Positions 25,532 through 34,124 of a stretch of 50,930 bases of DNA are shown one piece after another. The notes beneath the pieces are model-generated. The model was not told the DNA's origin. It did not search any database and saw only the letters and a list, made by a program, of their open reading frames with translations. The position numbers were made by a program, and so were the translations under genes. Positions within the stretch are counted from its first letter, which is position 1. Each line of letters begins with the position of its first letter. The stretch covers positions 1 to 50,930 of the forward strand of contig JAUSDQ010000043.1 of NCBI GenBank assembly GCA_030650525.1, written 5' to 3'. The stretch is from Sulfuricaulis sp. GTDB lineage: Bacteria > Pseudomonadota > Gammaproteobacteria > Acidiferrobacterales > Sulfurifustaceae.

Positions 25532-26527
25532 TCAAATCGCCATGAGCTGCCGCGCGGCCTGCTCGATGTCGCTGGCCGACGGAATGCAATGCGCCTCCAG
25601 ACGCACCGTTTGCGGCTTGATCGTGTCCTTGCCGGCGACACGCGAAACCGGAGCTTCCAGATCGAAGAACACCTCCTCCTGGATTCTGGCGGCAATCTCC
25701 GCGCCGGGGCCGGCGGTGCGCACGGCTTCATGAACAACCATCGCCCGATGGGTCTTGCGAACCGAGGACATGATCGCTTCCCAATCGAGCGGTACGAGGG
25801 TGCGCAGATCAATGACCTCCAGCTCGATGCCTTCGGCAGCGAGGTGCGTTGCCGCATCCAGGCTGGGCTGCACCATGGAGCCGTAGGTCACAACCGTGAT
25901 TGATGTTCCGCTTCGGCGCACGGCAGCCTGTCCGAAGGGGATCAGGAATTCAGCTTGGGTCGGCACCGGACCGCGCGTGAACGCGAGCGCGCTGACGGGG
26001 TGAAACAGGACGGGATTGGGGTCGCGGATCGCCGTCTTCATGAGGCCCTTGGCATCGGCCGGCGTGGAAGGCATGACCACTTTCAGTCCGGGGAAGTGCA
26101 TGCCAAAGACTTCAAGGCTACTGGAGTGCTCCGGGCCTGCGCCTCCCGACGAACCGTAGGGAAGGATCACGACGGCGGACAAGACGAATTGGCCCCCGTG
26201 CATGTAGCGCCACTTCGCGAGCTTGTGGTAGATCTCATCGGCGGCGATGAGCGCGAAATCGCCGTACCGCATGTTGACGATGGGCTTCATCCCGGCGATT
26301 GCGGCGCCGACGGTGCAACCCGCCATGAATGCCTCGTTGATGTTGGTGTTGCGAACGCGCGCGTCACCGAACTCCTCGGCCAGGCCAAGCTCCGCCTTGA
26401 ACCGCCCCCCACCATTGACCATTTGACCCATGAGGAATACGTCCTTGTCCAAGCGCATTTCCTCGGCGATGGCGTGGAGCATCGCCGCGCCGTAAGTAAG
26501 AATCTTGGTTTCGCTGTCGGTGCTCAT
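25532..26527 (-). CDS. TPP-dependent dehydrogenase E1 beta subunit (set 1)
   Basis: E1beta of a 2-oxoacid or acetoin dehydrogenase complex, 331 aa. It shows the transketolase pyrimidine-binding start (LTYGAAMLHAIAEEMRLD), the conserved glutamate in NTNINEAFMAG that activates thiamine diphosphate, GPEHSSSLEVFGMHFPGLKV, and the C-terminal transketolase domain. It forms a heterotetramer with E1alpha. The ATG overlaps the E1alpha stop by four bases, so the two are translationally coupled. The pairing with a secondary alcohol dehydrogenase across the divergent region suggests an alpha-hydroxyketone or diketone substrate, but a branched 2-oxoacid is equally possible. Confidence 0.92.
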   Translation of the reverse strand: MSTDSETKILTYGAAMLHAIAEEMRLDKDVFLMGQMVNGGGRFKAELGLAEEFGDARVRNTNINEAFMAGCTVGAAIAGMKPIVNMRYGDFALIAADEIYHKLAKWRYMHGGQFVLSAVVILPYGSSGGAGPEHSSSLEVFGMHFPGLKVVMPSTPADAKGLMKTAIRDPNPVLFHPVSALAFTRGPVPTQAEFLIPFGQAAVRRSGTSITVVTYGSMVQPSLDAATHLAAEGIELEVIDLRTLVPLDWEAIMSSVRKTHRAMVVHEAVRTAGPGAEIAARIQEEVFFDLEAPVSRVAGKDTIKPQTVRLEAHCIPSASDIEQAARQLMAI

Positions 26528-27513
26528 GCGTAGACGTCCTTCCAGATGATGGAGAGATCAGCCACGGGAGCCGCGCAGGCCGCCTCATAGACTTGCTGAA
26601 TCTCCTGTTGAGCGCGCGCTTGCAGGCTTTGCGCGACCTTGTCGGGCAGATGCGAGCGCAGCAGTTCAACCGGGTCGCGGTAGCCGACGAGGTCGGGATC
26701 GTCAGGCCTTCGGTATTGCTGCGGATCGCCGTCGTAATGACCGCGAACGCGCACCACCTTGGCTTCGATCAATGTAGGACCCTTGCCCGCTCGCGCCCGA
26801 TCAACCGCTTCCTGCATCACCCGAAATACCGCGACGGCATCCTGACCGTCGACGATAACGCCCGGGATGCCATATCCGCGCGCGTAGTCGGCAATGTTCT
26901 CTGTCGGAGCCACTTCAGCCAAGCGCATTGAAACGATGAGGCCGTTGTTCTCGCAAAAATAGATGAGCGGCAGCTTCCAGGCCGCCGCCGAAACCATGGT
27001 CTCATGGAAGGTGCCGCGCGCCGACGCGCCATCACCGAAATCGGCGACGGCTACCTGCCCCGTGCCTCTCAGTTGCGCGGCCAATGCCGCGCCAGCCGCG
27101 ACCGGATAGACACTGCCCAAGGTTGCCCCGTCGCCCATGACACCGATGGCAGGATCGCACCAGTGCGGACTGCCCGCGCCCTTGCCGCCGGTGGCGCCGG
27201 TCACCCGGCCCAGGAGGTCGCCGAAGATTCCCGCCGGCGCCATTCCCTTTCCAATCGCCCAGCCGGCTCCGCGGCCCTGGTAGAAAACGTAGTCGTCCGG
27301 CCGCAGCGCCGCCGTCGCTCCTATCGAGGCGGCCTCCTGGCCTTCGCCCGAGTGCCAAAAGCCATCGAAGCGCTGTTCCTTGGTATGGCGCGCCATGATC
27401 GTGTCGAGGTGTCGCGCCAACGCCATCCGATAGAACATTGATTCGAGGAGCTCTTGTGTCAGCGCCGGCCCAGGCGCAGCGGCCGAATCGGTCTTCTTTG
27501 TTTGCTTCTTCAT
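26524..27513 (-). CDS. TPP-dependent dehydrogenase E1 alpha subunit (set 1)
   Basis: E1alpha, 329 aa from the ATG at 27513 with GGAAAGCATGAA; the ATG at 27555 has no better site. The TPP/Mg motif is complete: GDGASARGTFHE followed by FCENNG. Also seen are FWHSGEGQEAASIGA and RGHYDGDPQQYR. This pattern resembles acetoin dehydrogenase and pyruvate dehydrogenase E1alpha more than the branched-chain enzyme. It decarboxylates or cleaves the substrate and passes the acyl group to E2 lipoamide. First gene of the operon; its promoter lies in the divergent region shared with the zinc alcohol dehydrogenase. Confidence 0.92.
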   Translation of the reverse strand: MKKQTKKTDSAAAPGPALTQELLESMFYRMALARHLDTIMARHTKEQRFDGFWHSGEGQEAASIGATAALRPDDYVFYQGRGAGWAIGKGMAPAGIFGDLLGRVTGATGGKGAGSPHWCDPAIGVMGDGATLGSVYPVAAGAALAAQLRGTGQVAVADFGDGASARGTFHETMVSAAAWKLPLIYFCENNGLIVSMRLAEVAPTENIADYARGYGIPGVIVDGQDAVAVFRVMQEAVDRARAGKGPTLIEAKVVRVRGHYDGDPQQYRRPDDPDLVGYRDPVELLRSHLPDKVAQSLQARAQQEIQQVYEAACAAPVADLSIIWKDVYA

Positions 27514-27628
27514 TTCATGCTTTCCGATCTTGGTGACATAAAACCTCCCACCCATTCTTCAGTGTTGGGCGGCCTCGTCCCGCATGAATTCATTGCATGG
27601 CGGCCCCACGTGCCGGCTGTAACCGAAC

Positions 27629-27644
27629 TGTCGATTCCGACGAT
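27629..27644. promoter_or_regulatory. Candidate MarR operator (copy 3)
   Basis: TGTCGATTCCGACGAT matches the complement of the site at 2920-2935 in 14 of 16 bases. It lies in the divergent region between E1alpha (set 1) and the alcohol dehydrogenase, about 58 bases before the latter's start. Confidence 0.38.
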
Positions 27645-27701
27645 GCGGACAAGCTCGGCTGGTACGAAAATGGCATTCCTACAATTTGCGAGGACGAAGG
27701 C

Positions 27702-28718
27702 ATGAACACTCAGACCGCTGGCATACTGCGGGGGCCGGCACATATCGAAATCGCCGAGCTGCCGATCCCCGAGGTCGGACCGGACGACGTGCTGATCGAA
27801 GTTGCAGCCTGTGGCATCTGCGGCAGCGACCTGCATATCTGCGACGACGGCACGCTGCCCCCGGGTTCCATCCTCGGCCACGAGTTCTCGGGCAGAATCA
27901 CCAAGCACGGTGAGAACGTCAGCGGCCTGCCGATTGGAAGTCGCGTCACCGTCAATCCGATCCTGACGCGTGTTGGCCTGGGCTCGGCGTCGGGCGCCTT
28001 TTCGCGCTTCATCCTGATCCGCAATCCGAAGCCTGGGAGAAACATATTCATCCTCCCGGACAGTATTTCCGATGAGGCAGGGGCCCTGGTCGAACCTCTC
28101 TCCGTCGGACTGCATGCGGTGAACCTCGCCGCACCCGGTCCAGAGGACAAGGTGGCCATCTTTGGCGCCGGCACCATCGGTCTGACAGTGCTGGCCGCCC
28201 TCAAGGCGCGCCAGGTGCGCAATATAGTCGTCTTCGATATGAGCCCGGCGCGCCTGGCGCTGGCGCGAACCATGGGCGCGACCGTGGCGGCGAATCCGGC
28301 CGAGAGCAAGGTTGAGGACTGCATCAGCAGCAACTTCGGTGCCGGCAGGCGGCTGTTCACCGGCGAGACCGCCGGCAGTGCCGACATCGTCTTCGATTGC
28401 GCAGGGGCCGCGGCCGCCTTCGCGAGCGGGCTCACGTCCTTGCGCTCCGGCGGCAAGATGGTCGTGGTGGCCAGCTACGGCAAACCCATTCCTGTTCATC
28501 TCGGCGACCTACAGATAAGGCAAGTCTCCATCCTTCCCTCCTTCGCCTACAGCGCAGCCGAGTTTGCCGAGGCCATCGAGCTCATGGCCAGCGGCAGCGT
28601 CAATCTCACGCCGCTGATCAGCCACCGCTTTCCACTCGAACAACTGGCCATCGCCTTCAAGACCCAGGCAAAGGTTGACGAGGCGATCAAGGTCATGATG
28701 GACATCCGCCAACGCTAG
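27702..28718 (+). CDS. Zinc-type medium-chain alcohol dehydrogenase
   Basis: An MDR alcohol dehydrogenase of 338 aa, ATG at 27702 with GAGGACGAAGGC. The catalytic zinc ligands are visible in CGICGSDLH and LGHEF, and the NAD-binding motif is FGAGTIGLT with an aspartate in VVFDMS. The usual four-cysteine structural-zinc lobe is absent: the region reads NPILTRVGLGSASGAF. This is as in sorbitol-dehydrogenase-like members that lack structural zinc. Sorbitol, butanediol or threonine dehydrogenases are the nearest groups. It diverges from the TPP complex genes and ends four bases inside the convergent SDR gene. It may make the ketone that the TPP complex cleaves. Confidence 0.87.
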   Translation: MNTQTAGILRGPAHIEIAELPIPEVGPDDVLIEVAACGICGSDLHICDDGTLPPGSILGHEFSGRITKHGENVSGLPIGSRVTVNPILTRVGLGSASGAFSRFILIRNPKPGRNIFILPDSISDEAGALVEPLSVGLHAVNLAAPGPEDKVAIFGAGTIGLTVLAALKARQVRNIVVFDMSPARLALARTMGATVAANPAESKVEDCISSNFGAGRRLFTGETAGSADIVFDCAGAAAAFASGLTSLRSGGKMVVVASYGKPIPVHLGDLQIRQVSILPSFAYSAAEFAEAIELMASGSVNLTPLISHRFPLEQLAIAFKTQAKVDEAIKVMMDIRQR

Positions 28719-29476
28719 GTGCCGGCGATGGTCGCGCCGCCATCGGCCGTCAACATGGCGCCATTGATGTAGCTTGCCTCATCAGAGGCGAGGAACGCCA
28801 CGACCGAGGCGATCTCCGACGGCTGACCCATGCGGCGCGAGGGAATCACCCTGGCCCTGGCGAGCAGGGACGCTTGATCGAACTTTCCCAGCGATGCCGG
28901 GGTCTCGATCATGCCGGGCGCAATTGCATTCACCCTTATGCCGTGCGGGCCGAGATCCATCGCCGCGGCGCGCGTGAAACCGCCCACCGCCGCCTTCAGC
29001 GAGCAATAGCCAATCGCCTTTTCGAAAGCCACCAACGCCGCCTGGGAACTGATATTGATCACCGCGCCCGAGCCGTGGCGCTTCATCTGCACCGCGGCGG
29101 CCTGCGTCGGCCAGATGTAGCCCTTCAGGCCAACCGCGAATATGCGGTCCAGTGTCGCTTCGTCGATGTCCTCGATCGCCTGATAACGGACCCACAGCGC
29201 GTTGTTGACCAGGATCGACACCGGGTCGCCAAGATCGGCCTCTATGCGCTGCATCGCGGCGTGTACCTCGTCACGCTTTCCAACATCCACCAGGTAGGCG
29301 TGGGCGTCGAGTCCGCCCTTGCGCATCTCGCCCACGGCGGGTTCGAGGAGGTCGGCGCGGATGTCGAGGCAAGCAACCCGCGCGCCCTCGGCGGCGAGAC
29401 GCTCCGCGATCGATCGACCGATGCCTCTTGCGGCTCCGGTCACCACCGCGATCCTGTGCTGCAGCCGGGCGCTCAT
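28715..29476 (-). CDS. SDR-family oxidoreductase (paralogue of 12329-13123)
   Basis: A short-chain dehydrogenase of 253 aa with TGAARGIG, CLDIRAD, ILVNNALWVRYQ, INISSQAA and the YxxxK pair in IGYCSLKAA. It is highly similar to the SDR at 12329-13123 and probably arose with it by duplication. Its ATG overlaps the TetR stop by four bases, so the regulator and SDR are one transcription unit. Its 3' end overlaps the convergent alcohol dehydrogenase by four bases. The regulator in the same unit suggests that the SDR product or substrate controls the operon. Confidence 0.88.
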   Translation of the reverse strand: MSARLQHRIAVVTGAARGIGRSIAERLAAEGARVACLDIRADLLEPAVGEMRKGGLDAHAYLVDVGKRDEVHAAMQRIEADLGDPVSILVNNALWVRYQAIEDIDEATLDRIFAVGLKGYIWPTQAAAVQMKRHGSGAVINISSQAALVAFEKAIGYCSLKAAVGGFTRAAAMDLGPHGIRVNAIAPGMIETPASLGKFDQASLLARARVIPSRRMGQPSEIASVVAFLASDEASYINGAMLTADGGATIAGT

Positions 29477-30150
29477 GGCGCGAGGCCTCGAATGTGAGAT
29501 CGCAGCGCTCCCTCCAGACCGGTAGCCACGAACTCCAGCACACCCTGCGCGAATTCCGGCGTCACCTTGGCGCCCTGTCCTTTCTCATCGCGGCTCCGAT
29601 TGACATAGACGCCTAGCAGGTTGATCAGGGAGAAACTGGCAATAAACCAGTACTGTCTGAGAATCGCCGGCTTGACTTGAGGATAGCAACGCAGGAGAAC
29701 TTTAATCAGCTGCTTGGTGAGCTGACCGAACAAATCCGGAATCAAGGGATCGTCGGCAAGATTCAATTGACCGATGATTTGCTCCCAATACCCTCCGCCT
29801 TCCGGCTCCTCTTGAATCAGCTGGCAATGGGCGTCGTACGTGGCGCGAACCACATCCAGAACCGAAGGCGGCTCCGGCTGCGCCAATAGCGCCCTCGCCC
29901 GCTCCTCGATGGCCGCGACCACCACATCACCTCGGCGCATCAAAATCGCCCGCAATAGATGCGCTTTTGATCCGAAGTGGTAATGGACGGAAGCTGCCCC
30001 AACGCCCGCCGCGTCATTGACCGAACGGATTGACGTGCTCACCACGCCTCTGATGGCAAACAGACGCTCGCCGGTGTCGAGCAGGATCTTGCGCGTAGCC
30101 TCACCTTCAAGGCTGCCGCCATCCGTGGCCATCGCAAGTCTCATATTCAA
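29473..30150 (-). CDS. TetR-family transcriptional regulator
   Basis: A repressor of 225 aa. The helix-turn-helix occupies about residues 18-66: LLDTGERLFAIRGVVSTSIR then VGAASVHYHFGSKAHLL, the classical TetR recognition helix. The remainder is the all-helical ligand domain. The TTG at 30150 has AGGAG six bases upstream; the ATG at 30144 is too far from it. The 16 bases around this start (AGGAGAATGATTTGAA) are identical to those of the MDR gene at 47223. It is divergent from a binding-protein gene, and a palindrome at 30185-30209 is its likely operator. A CoA-thioester or terpenoid ligand is plausible. Confidence 0.9.
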   Translation of the reverse strand: MNMRLAMATDGGSLEGEATRKILLDTGERLFAIRGVVSTSIRSVNDAAGVGAASVHYHFGSKAHLLRAILMRRGDVVVAAIEERARALLAQPEPPSVLDVVRATYDAHCQLIQEEPEGGGYWEQIIGQLNLADDPLIPDLFGQLTKQLIKVLLRCYPQVKPAILRQYWFIASFSLINLLGVYVNRSRDEKGQGAKVTPEFAQGVLEFVATGLEGALRSHIRGLAP

Positions 30151-30184
30151 ATCATTCTCCTAAGGTCAGGGACGATCAAGTTTC

Positions 30185-30209
30185 ATTCTACAGAGACTAA
30201 ATGTAGGAT
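30185..30209. promoter_or_regulatory. Candidate TetR operator
   Basis: ATTCTACA and TGTAGGAT form an inverted repeat (seven of eight bases) separated by nine bases. It lies 35 bases upstream of the TetR start and just before the promoter for the binding-protein gene. Size and place suit autoregulation and control of the divergent gene. Confidence 0.55.
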
Positions 30210-30230
30210 TCAACTGTTTTATTCAATCGC

Positions 30231-30259
30231 TTGACTTGATCATATGATCCACCTAAACT
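30231..30259 (+). promoter_or_regulatory. Sigma-70-type promoter for the binding-protein gene
   Basis: TTGACT (30231-30236) and TAAACT (30254-30259) are separated by 17 bases, the optimum. A perfect 12-base palindrome, GATCATATGATC (30238-30249), sits in the spacer and could be a second regulator site. The binding-protein ATG is 80 bases downstream. Confidence 0.5.
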
Positions 30260-30339
30260 TTCGCCGTGCTGTCGTCGAGCGTTCGCACGACTGGCGGCAT
30301 ATGCCGTGTGCCCGTTCATTTAATGGAGGTAAAGAGACC

Positions 30340-31521
30340 ATGAAATACCCGATGCTGTTGATGAAGACGCTTGGCTCGCTACGCGGGATGCTCGCGGCCT
30401 GCGCCGTTTTGCTTGCCGGCCAAGCCCTGGGCCAAGTCCAAGGGGTCACCGACACCGAAATCGTGCTCGGTTCGCATGTCGATCTGAGCGGACCGCTCTC
30501 GTCGATGGGCGCTCCGTTCCGCGACGGCATGATATTTGCCACCGAGGAAATCAACGCGGGCGGCGGCATCAACGGCCGCAAGATCCGCATGCAAATCGAG
30601 GACAACGGTTACGACCCGAAGAAAGGTATCCTGGCAACGCAGAAACTACTGACCCAGGACAAGGTATTCGCCTTCGTTTCAACCCTGGGAACCGCTCCTT
30701 CAATCGCGTCGATGCCCTTGGCACTGGATCGAGGCATACCCTTTCTCTTTCCCGGCGCGGCATCGGAAGCCACTTACGTTCCGCACCATCCATTGAAGTT
30801 CGCGATAACTTCGCCCTTCTCGGTGCAGTGGAAAGCCGCGGTCAAGTACGCCTACGAAGTGCTTGGCAAGCGTCGCTTCGGCATTCTTTACCAAGATGAC
30901 GAGACTGGCCAGAGCATCATTCGCGCAGTGGATGAGCAGCTCAAGGTACATGGATTGACCCTGGTCGAAAAGACCAGCCACAAGCGTGGCGAGATCGACT
31001 TCGCATCCCAAGTCGCACGCCTCAAGGTGGCCAATGTCGACATCATTTTGCTGGGCACCAACGTGCGCGAAGTTGCCGGCGCCGCGATCGAAGCGAGAAA
31101 GCTGAACTGGCCGGTGGATCTGATCGCGTCTTCCGGTGCTTCGTCGCTGACCACCATCAACCTGGGTGGCCGCGCGGTGGAAGGCCTCTATGTCACGACC
31201 CAGTTTCCGAACTCGGCGCAGGAAGCGACGCCGGCGCTCATTGCCATCAAGGAACGCTACAAGGCGCGCTTCGGCTACGAGTATCAGGACGGTGTCAATC
31301 AAGGATATACGGCGGTCATGCTGTTCGCCGAGGGAGCAAAAAACGCCGGTCGTAACCTGACGCCTCAGACCCTTGCGCAGGGGCTGGAGAAGGTCAAGAA
31401 CTTCCAGAATGTGTTTGCCGGTGTACCGATCAGCTACGGGCCGGACAACCATCTGCCGCCACAGTCAGCGATCATCCTCAAGGTCAAGGACGGCAAGTTC
31501 GTCATGGTAAGTGGCGGCTGA
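30340..31521 (+). CDS. ABC transporter substrate-binding protein, LivK type
   Basis: A periplasmic binding protein of 393 aa, ATG at 30340 with GGAGGT nine bases before it. The signal peptide (about residues 1-27) has a hydrophobic core ACAVLLAGQALGQ. The mature protein carries TEIVLGSHVDLSGPLSSMG, EEINAGGGINGRKIRM, YQDDETGQSIIRAVDE and a C-terminal lobe with NQGYTAVMLFAEGAKNAG. It is the third paralogue of this orphan type in the window. Divergent from TetR and the SDR, so probably induced by the substrate through TetR. No permease genes accompany it. Confidence 0.92.
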   Translation: MKYPMLLMKTLGSLRGMLAACAVLLAGQALGQVQGVTDTEIVLGSHVDLSGPLSSMGAPFRDGMIFATEEINAGGGINGRKIRMQIEDNGYDPKKGILATQKLLTQDKVFAFVSTLGTAPSIASMPLALDRGIPFLFPGAASEATYVPHHPLKFAITSPFSVQWKAAVKYAYEVLGKRRFGILYQDDETGQSIIRAVDEQLKVHGLTLVEKTSHKRGEIDFASQVARLKVANVDIILLGTNVREVAGAAIEARKLNWPVDLIASSGASSLTTINLGGRAVEGLYVTTQFPNSAQEATPALIAIKERYKARFGYEYQDGVNQGYTAVMLFAEGAKNAGRNLTPQTLAQGLEKVKNFQNVFAGVPISYGPDNHLPPQSAIILKVKDGKFVMVSGG

Positions 31522-31661
31522 TACAAGACGCTGTTGCGCGAGCCGCGAACACGAGATGCAGCGGATCGCATCCATCCGGGCCGGCAAGATCGGGAAGAGG
31601 CGGGCATCGGTTCGTCAAGACACACGGCCAGGCCATGCGCAATGTTCGAGAGGAGATTGAT

Positions 31662-33080
31662 GTGCGACCCGATGCGGTGGAGTTGAGAGTCGATGTGGTC
31701 ATCCTTGGTGGCGGGCCCGGGGGTTACGCCGCGGCGTTTCGAGCCGCGGATCTCGGCAAGCGGGTGGCGCTGGTGGACGCCAGCGGCAGCCTCGGCGGCG
31801 TCTGCCTGCACGTCGGCTGCATCCCCTCCAAGGCCCTGCTGCACACGGCCAAGGTGATCGTCGAGGCCGCCGAACTGCCAGGCGTGAAGTTCGCGCCGCC
31901 GCAGATCGACCTCAAGGCGGTACGCGACAGCAAGGGCATGGTGGTGACACGTCTGGCCGCCGGACTCAAGGGCCTGGCACGCCAGCGCGACGTCAGCGTG
32001 GTCCACGGGCGTGGGCGCTTTTCCTCCGCGCGCACGCTCGCCGTCGATGGCCCCGAGGGCGAGACAAGCATCCGTTTCGAACAAGCGATCATTGCCGCCG
32101 GCTCATCCCCGACACGCATCCCCGGCCTGCCCTACGACGACAAGCGGCTCATGGATTCCAGCGCGGCACTCGAACTGGCGGATATCCCGGCGCGACTGCT
32201 GGTCATCGGCGGCGGCGTCATCGGCCTCGAGATCGCGACCATCTACCAAGCCCTGGGTTCGCGCGTGACCATCGTCGAGATGGCCGATCAACTGCTGCCC
32301 GGCGTTGATTCGGACGTCGTCCAGCCCCTGGCCAAGCGCCTGGCCGGGCGTTGCGAGGCCATTCTGCTCAAAACAAGGGTGACCCAGATCGAGCCGCTGG
32401 CCGAGGGGCTCAGGGCGACGTTCGCCGGATCCGGGCTGACCTCGCCACAAACCTACGACCGGGTGCTGCTCGCCGTTGGCCGCACGCCCAACGGCAAGTC
32501 GATTGGCGCCGATGCTGCCGGGGTGGAGGTGGACGCCGATGGTTTCATCCCCGTCGATGAACAGCTGCGCAGCAATGTTGCGCACATCCACGCCGTCGGC
32601 GACATCGTCGGCCAGCCGATGCTCGCGCACAAGGCCAGCCAACAGGGCAAGGTGGCGGCGGAGGTAATCGCCGGTCACGCCGCCTCATTCGAACCCGGGG
32701 CCATTCCCTGCGTCGCCTACACCGATCCGGAGATCGCCTGGATGGGCCTGACCGAGCAGGAGGCGAAGCGAACCGGCGTTGCCTACGAAAAAGCCGTGTT
32801 CCCCTGGGCGGCAAGCGGCCGTGCCATGGCCTTGGGACGTAGCGAGGGGCTCACCAAGCTGCTCTTCGAGCCGGGCAGCCGAAGACTCATGGGCGCGGCC
32901 ATCGTCGGCGTCGGCGCCGGCGAACTGATCGCCGAGGCCGTGCTCGGGCTGGAGCTGGGCGCCTTGGCGGCCGACCTCTGCCTGGCCGTGCATCCGCATC
33001 CGAGCCTTTCTGAAACCGTGGCGATGGCAGCGGAGATCGCCGAGGGATCCATCACCGACCTTTACATGGGGCGCAAATGA
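31662..33080 (+). CDS. Dihydrolipoyl dehydrogenase E3
   Basis: An FAD-dependent disulfide oxidoreductase of 472 aa that re-oxidises lipoamide with NAD. I chose the GTG at 31662, which has AGGAG six bases upstream; the ATG at 31635 has none. Motifs in order: GGGPGGYAAAF (FAD), redox-active cysteines C48 and C53 in GGVCLHVGCIPSK, VIGGGVIGLEIA (NAD), HAVGDIV, and the C-terminal catalytic HPHPSLSE, where the usual HAHP has become HPHP. It leads the E3-E1alpha-E1beta-E2 operon and is the only E3 in the window, so it may serve both complexes. Confidence 0.93.
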   Translation: MRPDAVELRVDVVILGGGPGGYAAAFRAADLGKRVALVDASGSLGGVCLHVGCIPSKALLHTAKVIVEAAELPGVKFAPPQIDLKAVRDSKGMVVTRLAAGLKGLARQRDVSVVHGRGRFSSARTLAVDGPEGETSIRFEQAIIAAGSSPTRIPGLPYDDKRLMDSSAALELADIPARLLVIGGGVIGLEIATIYQALGSRVTIVEMADQLLPGVDSDVVQPLAKRLAGRCEAILLKTRVTQIEPLAEGLRATFAGSGLTSPQTYDRVLLAVGRTPNGKSIGADAAGVEVDADGFIPVDEQLRSNVAHIHAVGDIVGQPMLAHKASQQGKVAAEVIAGHAASFEPGAIPCVAYTDPEIAWMGLTEQEAKRTGVAYEKAVFPWAASGRAMALGRSEGLTKLLFEPGSRRLMGAAIVGVGAGELIAEAVLGLELGALAADLCLAVHPHPSLSETVAMAAEIAEGSITDLYMGRK

Positions 33081-34114
33081 AACAGAAAACTGCAAGCACA
33101 AAATCGAAGAACAGCCACCTGACCAGCGCCAGCCTGAGCGCCGAACAGAAGCTGCTGCTTTATCGCAACCTCACCCGGGCAATGACCCTGGACCGCTTGA
33201 TGGTGCGCCTGCTCCAGGCGGGCAGCCTGCTAGGCTTCTATCACGATTCGGGAATCTCCGCGGCCGCCGGGGTCGCGGCCGGATCGTTCCTGCGCCAGGA
33301 AGACATTATGTTCCCCCACTCGCGCGGGCACGGGATCGGCCACATGATCTCCAAGGGCATCAACGTCGCCAGTTACGTCGCCGAGCACATGGGGCGGGAG
33401 GCTGGCTGCTGCAAGGGGCGCTCAAGCTATCACTGGTCCTACCCGGATGATCACGTGCACGGCTTCTCGGGCAACGTCGGCGCGGGCTTCGGTCTTTCCG
33501 TCGGTTGGGGCCTGGCGGCGCGCAACAAGCGTTCCGGCCAGATCGTCATGAGCTGCTCGGGCGATGGTTCCTACGGCAATGGACGCAGCCATGAGGCCAT
33601 GTTGATGACCTCCATCTGGAAGCTTCCGGTGATCTTTTGGTGCGAGGCCAACGGCATGGTGCAGCACACGAACATTGATCAACTCTTTCCTGGTCCCGAC
33701 ATCTCGGCGCTGGCTGCCGGCTACGGCATGCCGTCGATGATCGTGGACGGCGAGGATCTCTTCGCCTGCGGCGAAGCGGCCCTTGCCGCGATTGCCCATA
33801 CGCGCGCCGGCAAGGGACCCTTTTTCGTCGAGTGCAAGACGCGTCGGGCGGGTGGCCACGCCGTGGGCCTGCCCAACCTCGAGGGCACGGCGCTGCGCGA
33901 CCAGGAATTGATGCAGGAATGGCGAGCCACTGGCGACCCCCTCAAGCGGGCCAGCGAACGGCTCATCGCGGAGGGCTTGCTCACCCTGGCCCAAGCGGAG
34001 CAGATCCAGGCGGATGCCGACAAGGAGGGGGCCGAGATGGTGGCTTTCAGCGAAGCGAGCCCCAGGGCGCTACCGAGCATTGAGGAACTTGAGGCGGCCG
34101 TGTATGCAGACTAA
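33077..34114 (+). CDS. TPP-dependent dehydrogenase E1 alpha subunit (set 2)
   Basis: E1alpha of 345 aa whose ATG overlaps the E3 stop by four bases. The TPP motif is CSGDGSYGNGRSHEA then WCEANG, with EAN in place of the usual ENN. It also shows PHSRGHGIGHMISKG and WSYPDDHVHGFSGNVGAGFG, where other family members have a GGxGGSMH stretch. It is clearly diverged from the set 1 E1alpha and is unlikely to act on exactly the same substrate. The C-terminal part is rich in acidic helices. It should pair with the E1beta encoded next. Confidence 0.9.
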   Translation: MKQKTASTKSKNSHLTSASLSAEQKLLLYRNLTRAMTLDRLMVRLLQAGSLLGFYHDSGISAAAGVAAGSFLRQEDIMFPHSRGHGIGHMISKGINVASYVAEHMGREAGCCKGRSSYHWSYPDDHVHGFSGNVGAGFGLSVGWGLAARNKRSGQIVMSCSGDGSYGNGRSHEAMLMTSIWKLPVIFWCEANGMVQHTNIDQLFPGPDISALAAGYGMPSMIVDGEDLFACGEAALAAIAHTRAGKGPFFVECKTRRAGGHAVGLPNLEGTALRDQELMQEWRATGDPLKRASERLIAEGLLTLAQAEQIQADADKEGAEMVAFSEASPRALPSIEELEAAVYAD

Positions 34115-34124
34115 AGGAACGACG

